Below, piece by piece: positions 42,388-50,270 of a stretch of DNA of 64,000 bases. Source of the DNA: Halodesulfurarchaeum sp. HSR-GB (GTDB lineage: Archaea; Halobacteriota; Halobacteria; Halobacteriales; Halobacteriaceae); NCBI RefSeq assembly GCF_031432215.1, contig NZ_JAVKGN010000002.1:106343-170342 (forward strand), given 5' to 3'. Under the pieces are notes generated by a model, which worked only from the letters and a program-made list of their open reading frames with translations, searched no databases and had not been told where the DNA came from. Each line of letters starts with the position of its first letter. Positions within the stretch are counted from its first letter, which is position 1. The translations under genes and the position numbers were made by a program.

Positions 42388-42852
42388 GCCGGGGTCGCCG
42401 TCCAGTTCTCCCCCGTTTTTCTAAACCTGCGCCCTATTATCGCCTATTTTTTCGTCGAATAACCTCGGGTGTAACCGATTGAAAGCCACCCGATCGGCCG
42501 CCTTCTTGCGGTTCGTTGGGGTGGCATATATTCCCGGTTAGGTCGTTAAACTAAGGTTTGGTAGTGTTCCACCTCCCAAACCTGTGTTACCTCACTTCCC
42601 CCAATTGTGTATAGCGATATATGGTTTATTACTTCAGAACATTATATACTCCCAAACCACTCAAATTACGGAGTCCCTACATGGACTCCATAGTTTTAAA
42701 TAATCTCAATGTCTCAATAGGAAACGCCTATCCAATGAAAACCACCATCTTAGAACCACTCACCCCCACAGTTTTCGCTTTGTCAGCGGAGAATCGCCAT
42801 GCCAATCGTTCAGACCCAATTCTCAGGACTCACACCCACCCGCAGAGCCACC
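42388..42852. other. Intergenic region upstream of the integrase
   Basis: AT-rich; no gene supported. Notable inverted repeats are AGGTTTGG (42554-42561) with CCAAACCT (42576-42583), and GGAGTCC-CTACAT-GGACTCC (42670-42689). These could be integrase arm sites or promoter operators. No tRNA-like or duplicated attachment site was identified. Confidence 0.45.
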
Positions 42853-44058
42853 ATGCCACGTAACGAAATCAGATGGGCAGCTCAAGACCTCGGTTCACTC
42901 GAGGATCTGTATTGGGATCACATCGCTCCGGGCCTCAGAGCCGAAGATATCGACGTTCATAAACCACATGCCACTATACTAACTCAGCGGTATCCCGGTC
43001 TGGATTATGCCCTTCGCGAAAAGCACGATCTGACGGTTGGAGAGTTCCTCAAAACCGTGGTCGGTCTTGAGGAAGAACCACCCGAAGACCCGATCCCTGA
43101 GAAGGTACGCACGGCCCTCGAGAATTATTTGGACCGGCCCAAATTAACCCATAGACGCTCCGACGCGACAGTAGAAACGATTCGCTCCCGGTTAGAACGC
43201 TATCTCAGAACCTACGTCGACGTGAACGACGACAATATTCTGGATAACCTTTCTGACCCCAGTGCAGAGGGTGGGGAGCAGGACCGGGTTATGGCCGTTT
43301 TCTATCGCCTCGAAGACGAGCTCGGGAGCGATCGGACGAAACGCAAGTATCTCAGCCGGGTTCAGCAGTTCTACAGCTGGCTTGAACGGAGAGGAAAAGC
43401 AGAATTCGACCCGACAACTGCGGTTCTGGACGAATTTGGCTGGGAATCTTCGCCATCAGATCCGATTCCCCTACAACCCGATCAGGTGGCCGGCCTTTAC
43501 GGCGCTGCGTCTACGTCTTCCGAACGGGTGATGGTTGCCGCTCTCGCTGCGTGGGGCCTCCGAACAGGGGAAGTGGCACGCCTCAAATCCAATCAGATCA
43601 TCCTCGATGAAGATCCACGAATCGAATTCGAATCCAGGAAGAACGGGCCGGGGTCGGTTTCCCTGATTTACGGGCTCGATCCGTTGGCCGATCGACTCGA
43701 TCAACTAGTAGAGAACGGGGATAAGGATTGGAACGGCTTTTTGTTCCCAAGCAGTAGTTCCTCCTCGGGCCATGTGAGCCCCGACACGATTCGTAATCGA
43801 TTCACGCGCCTCGCGAACGCCGCAGACGTCGATATGGACGGCGAGACGCCCACGCCCAAGATGGCCCGTCGATACTGGTACGAGGCCTACACGAGCGCCC
43901 AAGGCCGGCTCCTCGAGATCGTCGACGAATTCAAAGAGGACCAGGGGAGCACGAGTACCGACGTGATCACGTCCCACTACTTGAGCGAGGAGCGGAAACG
44001 CAAACTCAGACGGCAAGCGATGCGATCCGAACTGAAAGCGGCATTCGAAAGAGGATGA
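42853..44058 (+). CDS. Tyrosine recombinase/integrase
   Basis: 401 residues from ATG 42853 (MPRNEIRWAAQDLGSLEDLY). A SAM-like core-binding domain (about 95-185: TVETIRSRLERYLRTYVDVN, KYLSRVQQFYSWLERRG) precedes a catalytic domain with Arg in AAWGLRTGEVARLK (about 236), a PKMARRYWYEAYTS segment in place of the usual H-x-x-R, and the nucleophile Tyr in DVITSHYLSEERK (about 375). Its presence suggests that the following region is, or was, an integrated element. The weak H-x-x-R box is a feature of several haloarchaeal integrases, so activity cannot be excluded. Confidence 0.85.
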   Translation: MPRNEIRWAAQDLGSLEDLYWDHIAPGLRAEDIDVHKPHATILTQRYPGLDYALREKHDLTVGEFLKTVVGLEEEPPEDPIPEKVRTALENYLDRPKLTHRRSDATVETIRSRLERYLRTYVDVNDDNILDNLSDPSAEGGEQDRVMAVFYRLEDELGSDRTKRKYLSRVQQFYSWLERRGKAEFDPTTAVLDEFGWESSPSDPIPLQPDQVAGLYGAASTSSERVMVAALAAWGLRTGEVARLKSNQIILDEDPRIEFESRKNGPGSVSLIYGLDPLADRLDQLVENGDKDWNGFLFPSSSSSSGHVSPDTIRNRFTRLANAADVDMDGETPTPKMARRYWYEAYTSAQGRLLEIVDEFKEDQGSTSTDVITSHYLSEERKRKLRRQAMRSELKAAFERG

Positions 44059-44079
44059 CTAATTCCCCCTCAACACCTT

Positions 44080-44703
44080 TCAGCGGTCCGAAATAGCGGC
44101 CATGATATTCTCGAAACTCGGCTTTTCAACGTAGGTCCAGTCGGATCCCACCATTACCATTGGTGTCCCTTCGACTCCGTGATCTTCCCCGGTAGCAATC
44201 TCTTGATCGATCTCTTCGCAATATGACCTTTCCTCAAGCACGCTCCTCACATCCGATTCTGATGCAGACCCCAGCACGTCGAGAGCGGTATCGATCACCG
44301 CCTGTTCGGAATAGTCGCCCTGGTAATCGTATACGTCTGATTCAAACTTGGAAAACGCGACAGGGCCCGCCATTTCATACACATACCGACCAACGTTTGG
44401 AATCGCTCGCGACCAACGATCATCGACAGGTAATGGGAAATCGAAGTGCCGATAGAAGATATCTCCGTTCTCAGCTGCCGATTTGAGTGAAGGGCCTACT
44501 TCTTTTACAAAACTCTTGCAATGAGGGCAGGCATAGTCTGAAAACACACGCACGGTAGGCGCGTCCTCCTGCCCGATCGTAATCGGACCTGACTCCCTGG
44601 AATCATCGCAAGGAGCGTCGTTATTGAATAAACTATACCCAATCCCACCAGTTACGACAATGCCGCTCCCCAACGCAATTAGCTGTCGCCGACTTAGATC
44701 CAT
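44080..44703 (-). CDS. DsbA-like thioredoxin-fold protein, membrane-anchored
   Basis: 207 residues. An N-terminal anchor or twin-Arg-like signal (MDLSRRQLIALGSGIVVTGG) precedes a thioredoxin fold with active site DYACPHCKSF (about 56-65) and a cis-Pro loop in VEGTPMVMVGS. It likely acts outside the cell membrane as a disulfide oxidoreductase. It converges with the integrase gene, 21 bp between stops. Two further Cys (near 32 and 162) could be structural. Confidence 0.85.
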   Translation of the reverse strand: MDLSRRQLIALGSGIVVTGGIGYSLFNNDAPCDDSRESGPITIGQEDAPTVRVFSDYACPHCKSFVKEVGPSLKSAAENGDIFYRHFDFPLPVDDRWSRAIPNVGRYVYEMAGPVAFSKFESDVYDYQGDYSEQAVIDTALDVLGSASESDVRSVLEERSYCEEIDQEIATGEDHGVEGTPMVMVGSDWTYVEKPSFENIMAAISDR

Positions 44704-44799
44704 ATCTGAACATTGCCCGTTTTATCATTTAAACCAACGGAAGAAATGGTCCCCCGGAGTGTTACGATCCCCGAACCTTGATTACACCCCTCTACATTG

Positions 44800-45363
44800 A
44801 TGCAAATTGATGGCATGAGTCCATCCCCAGTTAACCGTGTGCTTATCGTCGACGACGAACCAGGGCTCGTTGATTTGTTCGACTTGTGGCTTACAGACGA
44901 TTATAACACCGTTACTGCAACCACAGGAAAAACCGCCCTTGAAAAAATATCACCGTCAATCGATGCGGCTTTGCTCGACCGGGATTTGGTCACCATGAAT
45001 GGGTCCGATCTAGCCACAGAGATCAGGGCTCTCGATCCGTATATCCCGATTGCATTTGTTTCAGGTGGGGAACCTGATGGCGATATCCTTGAAACGGGAT
45101 TTGACGATTATCTCGTTAAGCCGATCGGGAAAAGCGACCTCCTCACGACCCTCAAGTTTTTTTTTAAAACACTGGTCTCTCTCGACGATCCATATCGAGA
45201 CTACGCAAAAGTTCTCCGGCAGCAAGCCGTCATCAACGAAACCACAAATACAATCTCGAAATCCGAGACAACTGAACTGCGCTCAACCCTCCAGACATAT
45301 CGTAAGGGGATCGACCAACTCCCACAGGAAGTAGGAATATTGCAACAAATCGGCGTTGTCTGA
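44800..45363 (+). CDS. HalX-type response regulator
   Basis: 187 residues from ATG 44800; an in-frame ATG at 44815 is also possible. The receiver domain (about 10-115) has VLIVDDEPGL, phospho-acceptor in ALLDRDLVTMNG (about 58), and Lys in DYLVKPIGK. The tail (DPYRDYAKVLRQQAVINETT and a further helix) is the HalX domain, restricted largely to haloarchaea. No kinase is adjacent. Confidence 0.85.
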   Translation: MQIDGMSPSPVNRVLIVDDEPGLVDLFDLWLTDDYNTVTATTGKTALEKISPSIDAALLDRDLVTMNGSDLATEIRALDPYIPIAFVSGGEPDGDILETGFDDYLVKPIGKSDLLTTLKFFFKTLVSLDDPYRDYAKVLRQQAVINETTNTISKSETTELRSTLQTYRKGIDQLPQEVGILQQIGVV

Positions 45364-45411
45364 CAATCGTAGAAACTGCAAGTTAAGTAGGACAACTACA
45401 GAATCCAAACC

Positions 45412-45918
45412 ATGAATCCCCCCAACGACGGCGGCGATAACGATCCAACGCAAGGCTCGGAACCATCAACCAACGATTCTTCGCGATCGAGTTTCTGGGA
45501 AGACCCACCCGAATGGGCTGAAAAACTGAATGAAGAGGGTGCAGAGGTGGTGCCGGTGGGTGGGTCCCAGTCGGAAGCCCTGGCCTATATTACCCTCCGA
45601 AAGAACAACGAGATTGGCATTTCTCAGCGGGCAATGTACGAACACTTTGACGGTGTAAATACAGTCGCGATCGGCGTTCAGTCACCTTCTGGTGGCGGTG
45701 CAAAGAAACTCTACCTAATCCCGATTGATGACGACGAGGACGTCCCATTCGCAGCTGACGTTCGTGTATCTGATTCGGGGAGTGGCGCAATCCGTGTAGG
45801 GAAGCCCTACGAGCATTTCGACTTGCAACCGGAAGAAGCAGAACGGTATTCAGTCAAAAGGGACGAGGATCTCAATGCCGTTGTCGCAAATTTGAATACT
45901 TCTCCACTCAATAATTAA
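45412..45918 (+). CDS. Hypothetical haloarchaeal protein
   Basis: 168 residues with a disordered acidic/Ser N-terminus followed by a compact domain (WAEKLNEEGAEVVPVGGSQS, EALAYITLRKNNEIGISQRA, GVQSPSGGGAKKLYLIPIDD). No membrane segment. I cannot assign a family. It lies upstream of the SMC-related gene in the same direction, with a 126-bp gap carrying a TATA-like ATTTATATC. Confidence 0.55.
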   Translation: MNPPNDGGDNDPTQGSEPSTNDSSRSSFWEDPPEWAEKLNEEGAEVVPVGGSQSEALAYITLRKNNEIGISQRAMYEHFDGVNTVAIGVQSPSGGGAKKLYLIPIDDDEDVPFAADVRVSDSGSGAIRVGKPYEHFDLQPEEAERYSVKRDEDLNAVVANLNTSPLNN

Positions 45919-46044
45919 ATTATTATCATAACTTAAATGGGATGTGCTAAACATCGGTTCCTAGCCCCCTAACCAAATTAACCTTGGTTGATACTGTCTC
46001 TTCTAACACCAATCTTTTACTTATCCAGATCAATTTATATCGAT

Positions 46045-47949
46045 ATGGTCGAAAACAACAACTCTCTGCTTTCCGTCTCTGTCACTAATTTAGGCGGGAT
46101 TAATTCCTTGGAGACATCAATTCCGCCGGGGGTGACTGTGTTGAGTGGAAATAACGCCACCAACCGAACATCATTCCTCAGTGCGATTGCAACAGCACTT
46201 GGCGCTGAGGAAGCCGCAGCCACTCTCAAAACGGATGCCGACGAGGGCGAAGTCACAGTCACGTTCGATGATCAGACGGCGTCAAGAACGTTTACGCGCT
46301 CAAATGGCACCGTCAGTATAGGCGGCGACCCCCTTTCTGAGGAATCTGAGGTTGTGGATACCTTCGTCTCGGTCTTTTCGACGAACCCGGCTCGCAAAGC
46401 AATCCGAGATGGTGGCGAAAACCTTCGCGAGGTCTTGATGCGAAATGTCGATACAGCCAGCATCAAACAGGAGGTCCGCTCGCTAAAGCAGCAGAAGAAA
46501 ACTCTCGAATCCCAACTCGAAGATATTGAACGGGCCCAGGAAAAGCTCTCTCGCGAAGAGCAAAACCGGCAGGACCTCACAACCCAACTTGAGGAGGTGA
46601 ACGGCGAAATCGAGGACGTCAAACAGGAGATCGAGAACTTCAAGGCGACCTCCGAAGAGATCGAGGCCGCCGAAGAACACATCGCTAACCTCGAGGACAA
46701 ACGCGAAGACCTACGCCGTGTCAAAGACGATATCGACAACACCGAGGACACAATCGACTCACTCGAAGAAGAGCGCAAATCGATCAAACAGCAATTGGAT
46801 AGCCTATCTGTCCCAGAGAATCGCGAAGAAGAACTCAAGGACGAACGGGAATCTCTCAAGTCCCAGATCAACACGATTCAAAACGCGATTGCAGAACTCA
46901 GCGACATCATCACTCACAACAGGTCCGTCCTTGACGAAGGCCAGATGTCTGTCTGGATGGATTCTGGAACCGTCACAGAGTCCCTAGATCCAAGCGGTGA
47001 GACGGTCGAATGTTGGACGTGTGGGAGTGAAGTGGACCGATCCGCCATCGATTCCCGGATCGATACGCTCGTTGAACTTCGGAAGCAGAAGAATGCCGAG
47101 CTCCAGGAACTACAAAGCACCTTAGAACAAGTCGAGGACGAATCGGCTGAAATCCGCGAAAAACGGAACAAACGGGATCGGCTTCAAAACGAACTAGACG
47201 ATACAGAAGCCGCAATTGAATCCGAGAAGCGGTCCCTTGAAGACCTTGAATCGAAAGCCGATACGCTCCGGGATGAGGTTGATGAGCTACAAACCAAAGT
47301 TGCCGAAACAGAAGAACTGCGAGACAGCGACCTTCCAGATGCCTATGAGCGACTTAGTGAATTAGAACACGACAGGGGCCGAATTGAAACAAAACTCGAA
47401 CGTACTGAATCGACGATCGAGGCCCTTGAAGAACAAATCAGTCAGAAAGAAGACGTCGAAGCCCAGATTACTGAAACGAAAGAGCGGCTTGAGGAAGCCC
47501 GTGGCCGGATCGATCGGATTGAACGGGATATTATCGAGAAGTTCAATTCCCAAATGGACGAACTACTCGGCCTCCTCGAGTACGAGAACATCACCCGCGT
47601 ATGGCTCGAACGGCTTGTTCCGGAGACGTCAGAGGACTCCGAATTCGAACTCCACATCGTTCGCGAAGCAGAGGATGGATCGGCTTACGAAGACACCGTC
47701 GACACGCTTTCAGAATCCGAGCGTGAAGTGATCGGCATCACAACGGCCCTTTCAGGCTACCTTGTTCACGACGTGGCTGAGGAAATCCCGATCATCCTTT
47801 TCGATTCCGTCGAGGCGATTGACGCCGAACGGTTAGAGAAAGCCTTAGACCATATCGGTGATTTCGCCACGTATCTCGTAGTGGCCCTTCTCCCCGAGGA
47901 TGCAGAATCGATCCGCCATCAAACTATAGGGGCCCCAGCGTTTAGTTAA
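46045..47949 (+). CDS. Archaea-specific SMC-related ATPase (Rad50/Sph-like)
   Basis: 634 residues from ATG 46045 (MVENNNSLLSVSVTNLGGIN). An ABC-type head is split by a long coiled coil (about 140-500). The P-loop reads VLSGNNATNRTSFLSAIA (about 30): Asn-Arg stands where Gly-Lys is normal. A CWTCG zinc-hook-like motif (about 322) interrupts the coil. The signature LSESEREVIGI (about 554) and Walker B IPIILFDSVEAIDAE (about 582) follow. The family is found in haloarchaea, usually beside rdfA, which follows here by 5 bp. Confidence 0.85.
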   Translation: MVENNNSLLSVSVTNLGGINSLETSIPPGVTVLSGNNATNRTSFLSAIATALGAEEAAATLKTDADEGEVTVTFDDQTASRTFTRSNGTVSIGGDPLSEESEVVDTFVSVFSTNPARKAIRDGGENLREVLMRNVDTASIKQEVRSLKQQKKTLESQLEDIERAQEKLSREEQNRQDLTTQLEEVNGEIEDVKQEIENFKATSEEIEAAEEHIANLEDKREDLRRVKDDIDNTEDTIDSLEEERKSIKQQLDSLSVPENREEELKDERESLKSQINTIQNAIAELSDIITHNRSVLDEGQMSVWMDSGTVTESLDPSGETVECWTCGSEVDRSAIDSRIDTLVELRKQKNAELQELQSTLEQVEDESAEIREKRNKRDRLQNELDDTEAAIESEKRSLEDLESKADTLRDEVDELQTKVAETEELRDSDLPDAYERLSELEHDRGRIETKLERTESTIEALEEQISQKEDVEAQITETKERLEEARGRIDRIERDIIEKFNSQMDELLGLLEYENITRVWLERLVPETSEDSEFELHIVREAEDGSAYEDTVDTLSESEREVIGITTALSGYLVHDVAEEIPIILFDSVEAIDAERLEKALDHIGDFATYLVVALLPEDAESIRHQTIGAPAFS

Positions 47950-47954
47950 AAACA

Positions 47955-48521
47955 ATGCCCCAACTCAAATTGCAACGGTTGAAGGAAAAATATCAGATCC
48001 CGGGTCTTGATGCAGAGCTTCGGGAAGCCTACGTTATCGAGGACGATTCTCTACGTGATGTGGCCGATTACATCAATATTGAGATCACCCGCCAGTTCCT
48101 CGAAGGTGAGCCCTTCGAGAGTGAAATCGTCTATCGGGTGTATAACCACCCCGAGGATGTAGCCAAGCAGACTGAGGTCGGACTGAAAAAACGCATCCAG
48201 AATCACGGCATCGACATCGACGTACTGAAAGACAATTGGGTTGGCCACCTTGCAGTCAAATCTTATCTCAACAAGGTCCTCGATATCGACACCTCCCGGA
48301 ATGTCGAGGACAAAGAGCCCGAAGAAGCCCTTTCCAAAATCAACGGCTTGGTTGATTACCAGGAATCGCTCATGAACCGCCACCTGGCCAAGGTTCGAGG
48401 ATTCGATTACGATCAATGGGAATTGCATACTGACGTCCGCTTGATTAACTCGAATACGGGCGAATCGGTACGCCTTCAGGACCACTTCGCCGATCTGCAG
48501 GAGGAATTAGAAGAGGAATAA
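47955..48521 (+). CDS. rdfA: RdfA-family protein (rod-determining factor A type)
   Basis: 188 residues: MPQLKLQRLKEKYQIPGLDA, EDDSLRDVADYINIEITRQF, YRVYNHPEDVAKQTEVGLKK. I recognise the haloarchaeal RdfA family, one member of which influences the rod-to-disk shape change in Haloferax. The gene is 5 bp behind the SMC-related ATPase gene, a frequent pairing, so the products may work together. Many paralogues on mobile regions have no tested role. Confidence 0.75.
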   Translation: MPQLKLQRLKEKYQIPGLDAELREAYVIEDDSLRDVADYINIEITRQFLEGEPFESEIVYRVYNHPEDVAKQTEVGLKKRIQNHGIDIDVLKDNWVGHLAVKSYLNKVLDIDTSRNVEDKEPEEALSKINGLVDYQESLMNRHLAKVRGFDYDQWELHTDVRLINSNTGESVRLQDHFADLQEELEEE

Positions 48522-48522
48522 C

Positions 48523-48547
48523 CCTCGCCGGGGGGTTGGGGTTTTTA
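48523..48547 (+). terminator. Possible U-tract terminator after rdfA
   Basis: A weak stem (AACCC with GGGTT across CGCCGGG) is followed by GGGGTTTTTATT just past the rdfA stop and before the next promoter. T-runs act as archaeal terminators. Confidence 0.4.
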
Positions 48548-48573
48548 TTCGATGGCGCCGTATTTTCTATTAC

Positions 48574-49113
48574 ATGCACCGGAGTGGTCACGTAGGGATA
48601 GCCTTGCTTTTTGTGACACCGCTTGCCTTCATCGTCGCGACGGTCTATGGAATTGAAATCGGAATCGGGACGCTTGCCCTCGGAGTGAGTGCCAGTGATC
48701 TTCCCGATCGCGATCAACAGATTCCAGGACTTTCCCATCGCGGTTTCTCCCATACTGTCTGGGCCGCTTTGGTTGTGGCCGGCCTTGGTGGAATCGGCGG
48801 GTTCTTCCTTTCGACGAAGATGGCCTCGAGTCCACCGATCCCGATTCCAGGAATAGACACGCTTGTCAGTATCGGCCCTATTCTATTTGCAGGTTTGACG
48901 GCTCTGGCCATCCTTTTCGGGTATCTGAGCCATATCGTCGGAGACATTCTCACCGTGGGCTCGGCCTATTTTGGCATGGATATCAAGCCACTCTTCCCTC
49001 TCACAGAAGCATCGGTCCAGCTCGGTATCGCGAAGGCCGATTCGATGATGTGGAACTCCATCTTCTTCGTACTCGGGGTAGTCGCCACTGCGGGTGTCTT
49101 CGTTTTCAATTGA
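48574..49113 (+). CDS. YdjM/LexA-binding-type membrane hydrolase
   Basis: 179 residues with about four membrane segments (GIALLFVTPLAFIVATVYGI, AALVVAGLGGIGGFFLS, ILFAGLTALAILFGYL, SIFFVLGVVATAGVFVF). Conserved His/Asp motifs at the membrane face: MHRSGHVGIAL, LPDRDQQIPGLSHRGFSHTV and GYLSHIVGDILTVGS. These match the YdjM/DUF457 metal-dependent hydrolase family, of unknown substrate. A broken relative is at 41120-41315. Confidence 0.8.
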   Translation: MHRSGHVGIALLFVTPLAFIVATVYGIEIGIGTLALGVSASDLPDRDQQIPGLSHRGFSHTVWAALVVAGLGGIGGFFLSTKMASSPPIPIPGIDTLVSIGPILFAGLTALAILFGYLSHIVGDILTVGSAYFGMDIKPLFPLTEASVQLGIAKADSMMWNSIFFVLGVVATAGVFVFN

Positions 49114-49154
49114 AACTCCCTTTTGATCGTAACTGCCATTCACAACCAGTCAAT

Positions 49155-49203
49155 CCTTATGTGCCATTTGAGGCGATACCTCACCGGCTTTAGTTACATA
49201 AGG
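49155..49203. promoter_or_regulatory. Inverted repeat like that at 7917-7964
   Basis: CCTTATGT (49155-49162) and ACATAAGG (49196-49203) are perfect inverses 33 nt apart, and the right arm extends as GTTACATAAGG, identical to 7954-7964. It lies 77-125 bp upstream of the zinc-ribbon gene at 49280. Possibly an operator for a shared regulator. Confidence 0.5.
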
Positions 49204-49279
49204 CCAACGCAACCCCTCAATTCTCACCCATCCCGTCCGACGGTTTTTAACTGAAGACGCTCAAGGTTTAGATGTAGCA

Positions 49280-50191
49280 ATGGTCGACCGGAATCTCGAT
49301 GAATTTGGATCTGATGCTCGCGGGCCCGAGGACCGCGTCACCGATGACGACTACCAGACGATCACTTGTCCCACTTGCGGGGAGACGTTCCCTCGCGTGC
49401 GTGAGGCCTGCCCCTACTGCGGTCACGAGCCCAGCAACGCCTCCTCGAGTGACAGCAATGCTTCCAGCTCGAGCCGCACTCACCCTGATGTAACGGTCTC
49501 GAATCCGGATTACTGGGGCGTGGGGGTCCTCGTTGACGCCCCTGTCAGGGATCTCGCGAGAAGGTTTGCTCAGATTGCGGTGAACAATGTCAAATCCGTC
49601 TCCGAGTCCAGGACCTCCAAGATTGGATATCGGAAGCCGAAAATTGACCTTTTCGATGACGTTACCGCCCCTCCGGTGGACCCTATCGGGAACGCAGATA
49701 ACACGACGACCGCAATCCCGATCGGCGAAGGCGATAACGAGGTCCTCGACCTTCTCATCGATGCGACCGATTGGGGAACTCGAGAGTCGAGGCCTCACCT
49801 ATTCACCGAATACGGCAACCCGATCGTCGATCGCGACCGGCTCGAAACCTATCTGGCCGAGGAAAACCCTCAATGGCTCATCTTGGGCTCCGCTCACGCC
49901 GGCCTCTATGAGCAGGATGGGAAGGTCTACGAGCGCGTCCAGGAGTGTGGCTACTGTGAGGAATCTACCCCTCACCAGTTCGTCGGTTGCGACGGTTCTC
50001 CCGACGTCGACAAGGGTAACGATCTCGAACCGGCTCCCGTTTGGGAGTGTGCAGAGTGTGGGAACTATCAGTTGGGCCCGGATCCGGAGCACCAGAATGC
50101 CGGCCCCACGAACGGCCCGCCGGGTGCCGCCCGCGAGGAGAAGCCTCCTCGCGAGCACGACCGTCCCGAAGAATCGTCCACACTAACGTGA
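49280..50191 (+). CDS. Multi-zinc-ribbon protein
   Basis: 303 residues with three Cys pairs or quartets: CPTCGETFPRVREACPYCG (about 30-48), CGYCEESTPHQFVGC (about 218-232) and CAECGNY (about 258). Between them lies an alpha/beta region (NPDYWGVGVLVDAPVRDLAR, HLFTEYGNPIVDRDRLETYL). The C-terminal tail is Pro/Glu-rich and disordered. No family recognised. It directly precedes the four large surface-protein genes, 79 bp before the first, and the Cys-rich cytosolic head of those proteins makes a functional link possible. Confidence 0.65.
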   Translation: MVDRNLDEFGSDARGPEDRVTDDDYQTITCPTCGETFPRVREACPYCGHEPSNASSSDSNASSSSRTHPDVTVSNPDYWGVGVLVDAPVRDLARRFAQIAVNNVKSVSESRTSKIGYRKPKIDLFDDVTAPPVDPIGNADNTTTAIPIGEGDNEVLDLLIDATDWGTRESRPHLFTEYGNPIVDRDRLETYLAEENPQWLILGSAHAGLYEQDGKVYERVQECGYCEESTPHQFVGCDGSPDVDKGNDLEPAPVWECAECGNYQLGPDPEHQNAGPTNGPPGAAREEKPPREHDRPEESSTLT

Positions 50192-50214
50192 AGACGTGGC
50201 CGGCTTAGTGAAGC

Positions 50215-50228
50215 ACAAAAAACTAAGT
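50215..50228 (+). promoter_or_regulatory. Promoter of large surface protein 1
   Basis: A TATA-like AAAAAACTAAGTAC ends 43 bp before the ATG. It matches the position and pattern of the promoters before paralogues 2 and 4. Confidence 0.5.
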
Positions 50229-50270
50229 ACGTCTCTTCCAATTCTCGGGTAATAAGCGGTAATTCGCCCC

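Noticed and set aside
42104..42424. A 106-codon plus-strand frame rich in Pro, Ser, Thr and Arg
   Set aside because: It is the shifted frame of the zinc-finger remnant at 42154-42387, which has the Cys/His pattern and acidic composition.
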